From: Gimibacter soli
GTDB taxonomy: Bacteria; Pseudomonadota; Alphaproteobacteria; Sphingomonadales; Kordiimonadaceae
DNA: 64,000 nt
NCBI RefSeq assembly: GCF_028463845.1
Contig: NZ_CP116805.1
Coordinates: forward strand, 1,922,001-1,986,000
Direction: 5' to 3'
Part shown: positions 16,882-25,479 of the stretch, one piece after another
Position numbering within the stretch: position 1 is the stretch's first letter
Layout: each line of letters opens with the position of its first letter
Position numbers and translations under genes: made by a program
The notes under the pieces: model-generated
The model's database searches: none
Seen by the model: the letters and a program-made list of their open reading frames with translations, nothing else
What the model was told of the DNA's origin: nothing

Positions 16882-17979
16882 ATGTCGCGCGCGAAGGTTT
16901 ATCTGTCCGGTCTGTTGGTCGCCGTTATGGCGGGCAGCGCCTGGCTTCTGCTCTCTGACCCGAAAGGGGGCGAGGGGCAAGGTCGGGGCATGTCGGCCAT
17001 CACGGTTCGGGCCGTTCCGGCGGAGAAGCGCAAGTTCGCCGATATTGTGGAAGCCATCGGCACAGCGCGTTCGAAAGAATCCGTGGTGCTGATGTCGCGC
17101 GTGTCGGAAACGGTCAGCAAAGTGCTTTTCGATGACGGGCAACTGGTTGAGGAAGGCCAGCTTCTGGTGAAGCTGACCGACGACGAGGAAAAGGCCGCAA
17201 TCGAAGAGGCGGGTGCTTACCTGCGCGAGGCCCAGCAGCAGTATGACCGTATCACCGATCTGGTGCGTCGTGGCAACGCCTCCACCGCGACGCTCGATAA
17301 TGCCAAGCGCCAGCTTGATGAAGCACAAGCACGGCTTGACGGTGCCAAGGCGCGGCTCAATGACCGCCGCATTGAAGCCCCCTTCGATGGTATCCTTGGC
17401 CTGCGGCAGGTCAGCGAAGGTTCGCTGATCACCACCACGACGCCTATCACCACAATCGACCAGATCGATGTGATGAAGGTTGATTTCTCGGTGCCGGAAC
17501 GCTTCATCGCGGCCCTCAAGCCGGGTCAGAGCGTTGACGCGCGGGTCGAGGCCTATCAGGGCGAAACTTTCAGCGGCAAGGTGACCACGGTCAATAGCCG
17601 GGTTGACCCGATCTCGCGCACCATCATTGTGCGCGCGGAGGTCGATAACAAGGACCTGCGCCTGCGTCCCGGCATGCTGATGTCGGTGGAACTGACAAGC
17701 CGCACATGGGACGGTCTTGCCGTGCCCGAGGAGGCCGTGGTGCCCACTGCCGGCAAGGATTATGTGTTTGTCGTTGAAAACGGATTGTCGAACCGCAAGG
17801 AAGTGATGCTCGGCCTGCGCCGCCCCGGTTACGTGGAGATCACCGGCGGTCTCGGTGAAGGTGACCTCGTGGTGACCGAAGGCACGCTTCGTCTTGGTAA
17901 TGACGATGTGCCGGTGCGGCTGCTGGGACAGGCGGCAGAAGCAGAAGCTGGCTCGAACACGGTGGAGGCCGCACAATGA
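16882..17979 (+). CDS. RND efflux periplasmic adaptor (HlyD/MFP family)
   Basis: A 365-residue membrane-fusion protein linking the inner-membrane RND pump to an outer-membrane channel. After a short cytoplasmic tail there is one N-terminal hydrophobic segment (VYLSGLLVAVMAGSAWLLL). The biotinyl-lipoyl halves (VSETVSKVLFDDGQLVEEGQLLVKL and IEAPFDGILGLRQVSEGSLI) flank a coiled-coil hairpin at about residues 95-155; a beta-barrel domain follows. The ATG at 16882 is preferred; a GTG at 16846 is the alternative. It overlaps the pump gene by an ATGA junction. No outer-membrane factor gene is adjacent. Confidence 0.92.
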   Translation: MSRAKVYLSGLLVAVMAGSAWLLLSDPKGGEGQGRGMSAITVRAVPAEKRKFADIVEAIGTARSKESVVLMSRVSETVSKVLFDDGQLVEEGQLLVKLTDDEEKAAIEEAGAYLREAQQQYDRITDLVRRGNASTATLDNAKRQLDEAQARLDGAKARLNDRRIEAPFDGILGLRQVSEGSLITTTTPITTIDQIDVMKVDFSVPERFIAALKPGQSVDARVEAYQGETFSGKVTTVNSRVDPISRTIIVRAEVDNKDLRLRPGMLMSVELTSRTWDGLAVPEEAVVPTAGKDYVFVVENGLSNRKEVMLGLRRPGYVEITGGLGEGDLVVTEGTLRLGNDDVPVRLLGQAAEAEAGSNTVEAAQ

Positions 17980-20900
17980 TCCTCTCCGAAGTTTCGGTCA
18001 AAAGGCCGGTTTTCGCCACTGTCATCAGCCTTCTGCTGATGGCGTTCGGCCTTCTGTCATTTTCCAAGATTTCCGTGCGCGAACTGCCGGACGTGGATCC
18101 GCCGATCGTTTCGATCAGCACCGATTATCCGGGCGCCAACGCGGCGGTTATCGAAACCCGCGTGACGCAACTTATCGAGAATGCGATTGCCGGTGTGGCC
18201 GGGATCAAGCTGATTGAATCGACGAGCCGTGACGGCCAGTCGAACATCGATATCGAGTTCAATCTGGACCGCGATATCGATGCCGCCGCCAACGACGTGC
18301 GCGACCGGATCAGCCGTATCCTTGACAACCTGCCCGAAGATACGCAGCCGCCCGAGGTCTCAAAAGCGGATTCGGATACGCGTCCGATCATGTATTTCAA
18401 CCTGACCAGCCCTTCGATGGATACGTTGCAGCTGACCGACTTTGCCGAGCGCAACATTGTCGACCGGCTTTCGGTCGTCGACGGTGTGGCGGCAATCCGG
18501 GTAACCGGGTCCAGCCGCTATGCGATCCGCATCCATCTGTCGCGGCAGGCGATGGCGGCGCGCGGTGTGACCATTGGTGACGTGGAAGCGGCGCTTCGGT
18601 CTGAAAACATCGAACTGCCGGCAGGCAAGATCGAATCCGTGCACCGCGACACCATCGTTCGTATCAACCGCGAATATACGCGCCCCGAAGAGTTCAACGA
18701 GATCGTCGTGCGTCTGTCGAAAGACAGCGGGCAGGGCGAGTTCGTGCGGCTTGGCGATATCGCCCGGGTGGAGCTTGGCAGCGAGCGCGAGCGTCAGGAA
18801 TTCCGTGGCAATGGCAACCCGCTTGTCGGCATTGCTGTTGTGAAGCAATCGACCGCCAACACGGTGGCGGTGGCCGAAGGCGTGCGGCAGGAAGTGGAAC
18901 GTATCCGCCAGACGCTGCCTGAAAGCATGCGGCTGTTGTCATCCTATGATAGCTCGGTCTTTATCGAACGCGCGATTGATGAGGTTTACTTCACCCTCAC
19001 CATTGCCATGAGCCTCGTGGTGCTGGTGCTGTATCTGTTCCTTGGCAATATCCGTACGGTGATTGTGCCCGCAGTAACTGTGCCTGTGTGCATCATCGCC
19101 AGCTTCTGGGCGCTGGCGGCGACCGATGTCAGCATCAACCTTATCACTCTCCTCGGCCTCGTGCTCGCCATCGGCCTTGTGGTCGATGACGCCATTGTGG
19201 TGCTGGAGAATATCTATCGCCGGGTGGAAGAGGGCGAGCCGGGCCTTCTGGCTGCCTACAACGGCGCCAAGCAGGTGGGTTTTGCGGTGATCGCAACCAC
19301 GCTGGTGCTGATTGGTGTGTTTGTACCGATCATGTTCCTGACCGGGAACGTCGGCCGCCTGTTCGGCGAGCTTGCGATTACCATGTCTGCCGCCGTTGGA
19401 TTCTCCAGTATCGTGGCGCTGACGCTGACCCCGATGATGTGCTCGCTTTTCGTGCGGCGCCGTCACAAGAAACCGGCCTTCGCCCAGTTCCTTGATCGCT
19501 TCTTTGCAAAGGTGCAGGACGGATATGGCCGCACGCTGCAATCCACGCTGGCCGCGAAGCCGCTTGTGATCCTTTGTTTCGTCGGTGCGTTTGCCGTGAT
19601 CGGCGGGCTTGCCCGTCAGGTGCCGAGCGAACTGGCACCGATTGAAGACCGCAGCATGCTGTTCCTCAATATCCGTTCGCCGGAAGGCGCCAGCTTCGAT
19701 TTCATGCGTGCCCGTGCCCGCGAGATTGAAACGCAGGTTCTGCCCCTTGTCGAAAAGGGCGAACTGGAACGCTTGCTTGTGCGTGTGGAATCCGATGGCG
19801 GCTTCGGCTTCATCGTGATGAAACCGTGGGAAGAACGTCAGCGTTCGGCCGGTGAAATCGCCGAGGAGCTCCGCCAGAAGCTTGAAGCCAATGTGCCGGG
19901 CGTGCGCGCCATCCCGATCCAGACATCGGGCCTGTCGTCCTCACGCGGTGGCGGATCGGATTTCGAGCTTGTCGTTGGCGCCAATACCTACGAAGACCTC
20001 GGCCGTTACCGCGACGTCCTTTTCGAAGCCATCCAGAAGTATCCGGGGCTCACGAACGCCGATATCGATTACCGGGAAGACCAGCCGCAATATGCGGTGA
20101 AGATCGACCGCACCCGCGCCGCCGACATGGGCGTTTCGGTGCAGACCATCGGCTCAACGCTTGAAACCATGATGGGTGGCCGCCGTGTGACCACCTATGT
20201 GAATGACGGCGAGGAATATGACGTGATCCTGCAGGCTGAAGCGCAGGACCGCGAACAGCCGATGGATATGACCAACCTCTATGTGGCGGCGCAGGGCGAG
20301 GGCAACCAGCTTATTCCGCTATCGAACCTCGTAAGGGTCGAGGAAGTCTCGGGCTCGGCAGCCCTTCGCCGCTTCAACCGCGTACGGGCCCTGACTATCG
20401 AAGGCAACCTCGCACCTGGTTACAATATGGGCGAGGTGCTGGAAGATATGGTGGCGCTGGTGCGCAGCGAAATCCCCGATGCGACCTCCATCGACTACAA
20501 GGGCGCGACCCGCGAATATGTGGAAGCAGGCTCGGACATCTATTTCACCTTCGCCATGGCGCTGGTGGTGGTGTTCCTGATTTTGGCTGCGCAGTTCGAA
20601 AGCTTCGTCCACCCGGTGGTTATCATGTTCACCGTGCCGCTCGCAGTGATGGGCGGACTTCTGGGGCTGTATCTCGCGGGCAGTACGCTCAATATCTACA
20701 GCCAGATCGGGCTGATCATGCTCATTGGCCTTGCCGCCAAGAACGGCATCCTGATCGTGGAGTTTGCGAACCAGCTGCGCGATGAGGGCCTTGAAATCCG
20801 TGACGCGCTCATCGGCGCCTCGAAACTGCGCCTGCGGCCGATCCTGATGACCAGCCTTTCGACCGCGATGGGCGCTGTGCCGCTGATGTTTGCAAGCGGC

Positions 20901-21104
20901 GCGGGCTCGGCCAGCCGCCAGACGATTGGCGTTGTGGTGTTCGGCGGGGTGATCGTCTCCACCATCTTCACCCTCTATATCGTGCCTGTTTTCTACGACA
21001 TGCTCGCCAAATATACGAAGTCACCCGGCTTTGTGGCCGAGAAGCTGAAGAAGCAGCAGCATGAAGAAGAGGGCGGCACGCCAACAGGCGCGCCAGCCGA
21101 ATGA
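17976..21104 (+). CDS. RND efflux pump permease (HAE1-like)
   Basis: A 1042-residue proton-driven inner-membrane exporter. It shows the duplicated RND plan: an N-terminal span, a large periplasmic loop starting VSISTDYPGANAAVIETRVTQ-like, spans 2-6 around residues 335-475, a second span near 530, a second loop and a closing block of spans. The proton-relay aspartate is seen in GLVLAIGLVVDDAIVVLEN. The C-terminal GLAAKNGILIVEFANQLRDEG motif is typical of drug pumps. Substrates are unknown. The terminator 9 bases past the stop ends the adaptor-pump operon. Confidence 0.93.
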   Translation: MILSEVSVKRPVFATVISLLLMAFGLLSFSKISVRELPDVDPPIVSISTDYPGANAAVIETRVTQLIENAIAGVAGIKLIESTSRDGQSNIDIEFNLDRDIDAAANDVRDRISRILDNLPEDTQPPEVSKADSDTRPIMYFNLTSPSMDTLQLTDFAERNIVDRLSVVDGVAAIRVTGSSRYAIRIHLSRQAMAARGVTIGDVEAALRSENIELPAGKIESVHRDTIVRINREYTRPEEFNEIVVRLSKDSGQGEFVRLGDIARVELGSERERQEFRGNGNPLVGIAVVKQSTANTVAVAEGVRQEVERIRQTLPESMRLLSSYDSSVFIERAIDEVYFTLTIAMSLVVLVLYLFLGNIRTVIVPAVTVPVCIIASFWALAATDVSINLITLLGLVLAIGLVVDDAIVVLENIYRRVEEGEPGLLAAYNGAKQVGFAVIATTLVLIGVFVPIMFLTGNVGRLFGELAITMSAAVGFSSIVALTLTPMMCSLFVRRRHKKPAFAQFLDRFFAKVQDGYGRTLQSTLAAKPLVILCFVGAFAVIGGLARQVPSELAPIEDRSMLFLNIRSPEGASFDFMRARAREIETQVLPLVEKGELERLLVRVESDGGFGFIVMKPWEERQRSAGEIAEELRQKLEANVPGVRAIPIQTSGLSSSRGGGSDFELVVGANTYEDLGRYRDVLFEAIQKYPGLTNADIDYREDQPQYAVKIDRTRAADMGVSVQTIGSTLETMMGGRRVTTYVNDGEEYDVILQAEAQDREQPMDMTNLYVAAQGEGNQLIPLSNLVRVEEVSGSAALRRFNRVRALTIEGNLAPGYNMGEVLEDMVALVRSEIPDATSIDYKGATREYVEAGSDIYFTFAMALVVVFLILAAQFESFVHPVVIMFTVPLAVMGGLLGLYLAGSTLNIYSQIGLIMLIGLAAKNGILIVEFANQLRDEGLEIRDALIGASKLRLRPILMTSLSTAMGAVPLMFASGAGSASRQTIGVVVFGGVIVSTIFTLYIVPVFYDMLAKYTKSPGFVAEKLKKQQHEEEGGTPTGAPAE

Positions 21105-21112
21105 TTTGAAAG

Positions 21113-21144
21113 ACCGGCCGGGAGGAAACTTCCGGCCGGTTTTG
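21113..21144 (+). terminator. Terminator of the first RND operon
   Basis: Perfect 9-base GC-rich arms (ACCGGCCGG and CCGGCCGGT) with a 10-base loop, followed by TTTGC. It begins 9 bases after the pump stop codon. Confidence 0.85.
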
Positions 21145-21152
21145 CATCCGGA

Positions 21153-21551
21153 TTATTCCGCCGCGCGGGGGATAAGATCTTCCGGGCGGAAGAAGAGGGA
21201 AAGTTTCAGGCTTTCGCCGATGCGTGTGGCCTTTTCCTGCAGTTCAGCGGCGTCTACTGGCGTCATCAGCTCGTTGGTTGTTGCCGCCCAGAGGGCAAGC
21301 CATCGGTCGAACATTTCGGGCCGGATATGGGCCTTGTGCTTCATATGCGCAGGCATCGGGCGGCCCTTGTAGCGACCACTTGTCAGCATCACCGATGACC
21401 AGAAGGCGGAAAGCTGCTCCAGATGATGGGGCCAGTCGGAGATCGCATTGTTGAACACCCAGCCGATCATGTCGTCGGCGCGGACGCGGGCGTAGAAGGC
21501 ATCCACGAGCCGGGCAAGGCCTTCGTCAGTGAGGGGCAGGGGCGGGGTCAT
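21153..21551 (-). CDS. Group III truncated haemoglobin
   Basis: A 132-residue 2/2 globin. The group III pattern is visible: LARLVDAFYARVRADDMIGWVFN near the start, WPHHLEQLSAFWSSVMLTSGRYKG in the middle and HIRPEMFDRWLALWAATTNE, whose His is the probable haem ligand. FxxF-type and C-terminal helices follow. Group III globins have been linked to oxygen or nitric oxide handling, for example Ctb in Campylobacter. The NsrR-like palindrome 14 bases upstream of the start codon suggests nitric oxide control here. The gene stands alone and converges with the RND operon. Confidence 0.88.
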   Translation of the reverse strand: MTPPLPLTDEGLARLVDAFYARVRADDMIGWVFNNAISDWPHHLEQLSAFWSSVMLTSGRYKGRPMPAHMKHKAHIRPEMFDRWLALWAATTNELMTPVDAAELQEKATRIGESLKLSLFFRPEDLIPRAAE

Positions 21552-21565
21552 CGCTGTCTCGTTTT

Positions 21566-21588
21566 AAGTGGTATTTAAAATACATCTA
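21566..21588 (-). promoter_or_regulatory. NsrR-like operator upstream of truncated haemoglobin
   Basis: A 23-base palindrome-like site with arms AAGTGGTATTT and AAATACATCTA around one A. It agrees at 20 of 23 positions with the published proteobacterial NsrR pattern (aagATGyATTT-n-AAATrCATctt). A TTAA-N7-TTAA string (CtrA type) also happens to lie at 21564-21578, so the assignment is not unique. Confidence 0.5.
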
Positions 21589-21674
21589 TTATGGCGAGGC
21601 AAACGACGCAAGCAGAATGCACCGGGTGCGACAATCCGCCCCGTCACGTTCGGGTGAGCGGGGCGGGTGTCCGG

Positions 21675-22895
21675 TTATACGGTTTTGGCGGCGCTTACCG
21701 AGAAGCCGACGGCTTCCAAGGCCTCGACCAGACGGTCCGCGTGGGCGCGGTCCTTGGTTTCGACCACCAGTTCCATTTCGGTCATTTTCAGTGAAACGGC
21801 GCCGAATTCGCGCTGGTGCTTCACCTCGATGACGTTGGCGCCAAGGCGCGCGACGACTTCGGTAACACGGGCGAGATTGCCCGGCTGATCCATCATCTCG
21901 ATCCGGAGGCGCGTCAGGCGGCCATCGCGGGCCATGCCGCGCATGATGGCGGAGGCCAGAAGGCGGCTGTCGATATTGCCGCCGGTCAGCACGATGCCGA
22001 CCTTGCGACCGTGGAAATATTCCTTGTAGTGCATGAGGGCTGCGAGCCCGATGGCGCCGGCGCCTTCCACGACGACCTTCTCGACTTCCATCATAAGGAG
22101 GATGGCAGCTTCGATACGGCTTTCGGGCACGATCAGGATGTCATCGACCAGCGCCTTGACGACCTCGCGGGTTTTCTCGCCCGGCTTTTTCACGGCGATG
22201 CCCTCGGCTACCGTGACGGACGAGCCCTTGAGGTCGGTGCCGTCAACCACCGCTTTCATCGAGGGGAAAGCCTCGGTCTGCACGCCTACCACCTTGATGC
22301 CCGGCTTGATGGCCTTGGCGATGGTGGCGATGCCCGAGATGAGGCCGCCGCCACCGATCGGCACGATCAGGGTGTCAAGCTCGGGGCATTCATCGAGCAT
22401 CTCGAGGCCGACTGTGCCCTGGCCCGCCATCACGAGCGGATCATCAAACGGATGCACGAAGGTGAGGCCTTCCTTCTCGGCAAGATCATAGGCGGCCTGT
22501 GTGGCTTCCTCGAACGTCTTGCCGGATAGCACAACGCGGGCGCCCAGTTCCTCGGTGCGCTTCACCTTGTTGAACGGGGTGCCTTCCGGCATCACGATGG
22601 TCGCCGGGATGCCAAGGCGACCGGCATGAAAGCTGACACCCTGCGCATGGTTGCCGGCGGACGCGGCGATCACGCCGTTCGTATCCTTGGGCAACGACAA
22701 CAGCTTGTTCAGCGCACCGCGCTCCTTATAGGCGGCGGTGAACTGGAAAATCTCGAACTTCAGCCAGACGTCGGCGCCGGTGATGGCGCTGAGCGTGCGG
22801 GAGTGATGCATGGGTGTGTGCGGGATGGCGCCTTCAATGGCCATGGCCGCGCGGCGCACATCTTCAGCATTGATGGGCAGTTTTGCATCGGTCAT
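21675..22895 (-). CDS. ilvA: Threonine ammonia-lyase with ACT domain
   Basis: A PLP enzyme of 406 residues that deaminates threonine to 2-oxobutyrate. The PLP lysine is Lys57 in FTAAYKERGAL; the phosphate-binding loop is PIGGGGLISG. A C-terminal ACT domain (MRGMARDGRLTRLRIEMMDQPGNL onward) of about 75 residues indicates allosteric control. The length and single ACT domain match the short biosynthetic/catabolic type rather than the 500-residue E. coli IlvA, so tdcB-like function is equally possible. The ATG at 22895 has a GAGGAGG site; the upstream ATG at 22913 lies before that site and is unlikely. Confidence 0.9.
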   Translation of the reverse strand: MTDAKLPINAEDVRRAAMAIEGAIPHTPMHHSRTLSAITGADVWLKFEIFQFTAAYKERGALNKLLSLPKDTNGVIAASAGNHAQGVSFHAGRLGIPATIVMPEGTPFNKVKRTEELGARVVLSGKTFEEATQAAYDLAEKEGLTFVHPFDDPLVMAGQGTVGLEMLDECPELDTLIVPIGGGGLISGIATIAKAIKPGIKVVGVQTEAFPSMKAVVDGTDLKGSSVTVAEGIAVKKPGEKTREVVKALVDDILIVPESRIEAAILLMMEVEKVVVEGAGAIGLAALMHYKEYFHGRKVGIVLTGGNIDSRLLASAIMRGMARDGRLTRLRIEMMDQPGNLARVTEVVARLGANVIEVKHQREFGAVSLKMTEMELVVETKDRAHADRLVEALEAVGFSVSAAKTV

Positions 22896-22931
22896 GGGGG
22901 CCTCCTCGGTCATTATTCACGTGCGCGAGGC

Positions 22932-22983
22932 GGACAGGCCTGCGCCGGACTGCTGCTTTGCCACAGTCCGGCCCTGCCTGTCC
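22932..22983. repeat. Long imperfect hairpin between hydrolase and threonine ammonia-lyase genes
   Basis: Nested inverted repeats: outer arms GGACAGGC/GCCTGTCC (22932-22939, 22976-22983) and inner arms CCGGACTG/CAGTCCGG (22945-22952, 22964-22971). There is no T-run on either strand. It could be a weak terminator or mRNA-stabilising element after the hydrolase gene. Confidence 0.5.
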
Positions 22984-23001
22984 ATGGCTGAAATGAAGGG
23001 T

Positions 23002-23868
23002 TTAGCGGCCTTTGGCGATCACGGCGTCGATGGCGGCAAGGCATTCGGGCTCGTTGAGGATCGGTGTGTGGCCGACATTCGGGATGGTGACGGCGACCAT
23101 GCCCTCGTGGCGGCGGCCCATCTCTTCCATCGTTTCGGCCGACAGAAGATCGGAAAGCCCGCCGCGTAGCACGGCCAAGGGGGTGCCCTTCAGGCTTTCA
23201 AATGCGGGCCAGATATCGGAGGGCGCCGCGTCAGACGTCGCATTCTTGAAAGGAAGGGCGATGTTCGGGTCATAATCGAGGATCGGCTGGCCATCCTTCT
23301 CGACAAAGATCTTGCGGGTGAAGCTGTCCCATTCCGCGTCCGTGAAATCGGGATACACATCGACTGCCATGGCCTTCACGCGTTGGATGGCCTCGGCCCA
23401 GTCCCTGGCCGGGGTGATCTTGCCGACATAGCCCTTGATGCGCTCGATGCCGACCTGATCAATCACCGGGCCGATATCGTTGAGCGTGGCGGATTTGAAG
23501 AAGCCGGGCTTCATCGAGGAGATGATCATCGTCATCAGCCCGCCAAGCGAGGTGCCGACGGCATGGACGCGGGCCACGCCGGCGTCCGCGAGCAGTGTGA
23601 ACATGTCGCCGATATAGGTGCCGGGATGATAGTTCGCCGGGTTCGGGTCCCATGCCGAAAGACCACGGCCGCGCTGCTCGGCGACCAGCACCCGATAGCG
23701 GCCTTTCAGGTGATCGGCCACTTCGGTGAAGTCGCGCGCGTTGCGGGTGAGGCCCGGCATGCAAAGGACCGTTTCGACACAGTCGCCGGTGCCCGCCGCG
23801 TCATAATCGCGGTAGTGCAGGCGCAGGCCATCGCTGCTGGTGTAATAACGATCCTTATAGTCAGCCAT
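23002..23868 (-). CDS. Alpha/beta hydrolase
   Basis: A 288-residue serine hydrolase. The nucleophile elbow is GTSLGG with Ser107; an oxyanion segment CMPGLTRNARDF, an EQRGRGLSAWDP strand-turn and the catalytic His in VGHTPILNEPECL are present. There is no signal peptide, so it acts in the cytoplasm. Its start overlaps the end of the acyl-CoA ligase by 8 bases, so the two are translationally coupled. The operon (TonB receptor, ligase, hydrolase) suggests hydrolysis of an ester, lactone or ring-cleavage product of an imported carboxylic compound. The exact substrate is unknown. Confidence 0.88.
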   Translation of the reverse strand: MADYKDRYYTSSDGLRLHYRDYDAAGTGDCVETVLCMPGLTRNARDFTEVADHLKGRYRVLVAEQRGRGLSAWDPNPANYHPGTYIGDMFTLLADAGVARVHAVGTSLGGLMTMIISSMKPGFFKSATLNDIGPVIDQVGIERIKGYVGKITPARDWAEAIQRVKAMAVDVYPDFTDAEWDSFTRKIFVEKDGQPILDYDPNIALPFKNATSDAAPSDIWPAFESLKGTPLAVLRGGLSDLLSAETMEEMGRRHEGMVAVTIPNVGHTPILNEPECLAAIDAVIAKGR

Positions 23869-25411
23869 AGTGTCGGTCCTTGTAACGTTCGCGCAGTTCG
23901 CGTTTCAGGATTTTGCCATTGGGGTTGCGCGGCAGTTCATCGATGAAATCGACCGCCGTCAAGCGTTGCTGGCGTCCGAGGCGCGCATTGGCCCAGTCGA
24001 GCATGGCACTTGCCTCGGCTTCTACCTTGCGGACGATCACTGCGAGCGGCGTTTCGCCCCAACGTTCGCTGGGCACACCAATGACAGCCACCTCGCTGAC
24101 GGCCGGATGTTCCATGAGGACGGCTTCGATATCCTGCGGGTAGATATTCTGCCCGCCGGACAGGATCATGTCCTTCTTGCGGTCGACGATATAAAGATAG
24201 CCGTCTTCATCGAAGCGGCCGATATCGCCTGTCCTCAGCCATTTGTCGCCGTGGCCGTCGGTCCATGTGGCGTCGGCTGTGGCTTCCGGGCGGTTCCAGT
24301 AGCCGGGCATGACGATGCGGCCGCGCCCGACGATCTCGCCCGCGGTGCCGGTAGGGACTTCGATGCCTTCATCGTCGATCAGCTTCAGTTCCGTGCCGAA
24401 AAGTGGCAGGCCGACCGAGGCCCAGCGGCCTTCGGCGTCTTCGGGGTCGAGCGTGGTGATCAGCCCTTCGGTCAGGCCGTAAAGCTCGATCACCTTGGGG
24501 CCGAGGCGCGTGAAAAGCCGGCGCTTCAGGTCGGCATGCAGGGGTGAGCCGCAGCTCATAACCGCCTTGAGGGATGAAAGGTCAAAATCCGTTTCATCCG
24601 GCACATCCAGAAGGCGTTGATACTGGATCGGCACCATCGAGAAATGGCTGATGTGGTCGTCTTCGATCCGCTGTAGCACACGCCGGGCGTCAAAGCCGTT
24701 CTCGATATAAAGCGTGCCGCCACAAAGGAGGGTTCCGAGAAAGCCGACCCAGCTGATGTTGGAATATAGCCCGATGGTGAAAAGTGTGCGGGCCGCGCTA
24801 TCGTAGCGCAGCGTGATGGCCAGATCGCGCGCCCAGCCCAATCGCCCGGCCTGCGTATGCACGATGCCTTTGGGCAGCCCCGTGGTGCCGGACGAATAGA
24901 TGATGTTCATCGGTGTTGCCGGGTTCACTATCGGCAGGGTGTTAGGGCAGGGGCCTGTATCAAAGAGGCTCGTGAAATCCATCCAATCGGCGGGCAGGTC
25001 TGCGTCCGCCGCGATCCAGCGGATGCCGTCCAGTCGCCCTACGAGCGGCTGAAGGCGCGCGATCTGGTCACCTGTCGCGATCACGGCACGGGCGCCTGCG
25101 TCTTTCAGCATATTTTCAAGTGCGGCGTCGCTGACCGACAGGTTGATCGGCACGGAGGTGAGGCCTGCGGCGATACAGCCGATCAGCGCTTCGGCCATCG
25201 GGGCGCCGTTCGACATCACGATGCCGACCCGGTCGCCTTCATCAAGGCCAAGCGAGCGAAGTGCATGGGCAAGGTGGTTCATGCGGGCAGTGAGTTCGCC
25301 CCAAGTGAGCCGCACGCCATCCGCCACAAGGGCTGTCTTGCTGGCACGCTGCCGCCCGTGGAGTGCAAGAATGCGGGGGAGCAAGGGTGCCCTGTCATCG
25401 AATGCGGACAT
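23861..25411 (-). CDS. AMP-forming acyl-CoA synthetase
   Basis: A class I adenylate-forming ligase of 516 residues that activates a carboxylic acid to its CoA thioester. Motifs in order: the P-loop YSSGTTGLPKG, ELYGLTEG, the TGDIGRF hinge region, VDRKKDMILSGGQNIYP and the catalytic lysine region NPNGKILKRELR. The ATG at 25411 opens a conventional N-terminus; the frame extends upstream to 25630 only because it runs over the receptor gene. It lies in an operon between a TonB receptor and a hydrolase, controlled by a TetR protein. The acid may be aromatic, fatty or steroid-like. Confidence 0.88.
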   Translation of the reverse strand: MSAFDDRAPLLPRILALHGRQRASKTALVADGVRLTWGELTARMNHLAHALRSLGLDEGDRVGIVMSNGAPMAEALIGCIAAGLTSVPINLSVSDAALENMLKDAGARAVIATGDQIARLQPLVGRLDGIRWIAADADLPADWMDFTSLFDTGPCPNTLPIVNPATPMNIIYSSGTTGLPKGIVHTQAGRLGWARDLAITLRYDSAARTLFTIGLYSNISWVGFLGTLLCGGTLYIENGFDARRVLQRIEDDHISHFSMVPIQYQRLLDVPDETDFDLSSLKAVMSCGSPLHADLKRRLFTRLGPKVIELYGLTEGLITTLDPEDAEGRWASVGLPLFGTELKLIDDEGIEVPTGTAGEIVGRGRIVMPGYWNRPEATADATWTDGHGDKWLRTGDIGRFDEDGYLYIVDRKKDMILSGGQNIYPQDIEAVLMEHPAVSEVAVIGVPSERWGETPLAVIVRKVEAEASAMLDWANARLGRQQRLTAVDFIDELPRNPNGKILKRELRERYKDRHYG

Positions 25412-25444
25412 GATGGCCTCGACGCCTGGGTGAACCGGGAGGAA

Positions 25445-25466
25445 GGCAGGGGCCGAAGCCCCCGCC
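25445..25466 (-). other. Intercistronic hairpin between receptor and ligase genes
   Basis: Nine-base arms (GGCAGGGGC and GCCCCCGCC, one mismatch) with a TTCG tetraloop on the minus strand. No true T-run follows. It probably protects the receptor message or reduces downstream expression, as seen between strongly and weakly needed genes of one operon. Confidence 0.55.
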
Positions 25467-25479
25467 ATAGACCTGTGTC

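Noticed and set aside
21564-21578. CtrA box TTAA-N7-TTAA
   Set aside because: It overlaps the much longer palindromic NsrR-like match, which explains the sequence better; kept only as an alternative.
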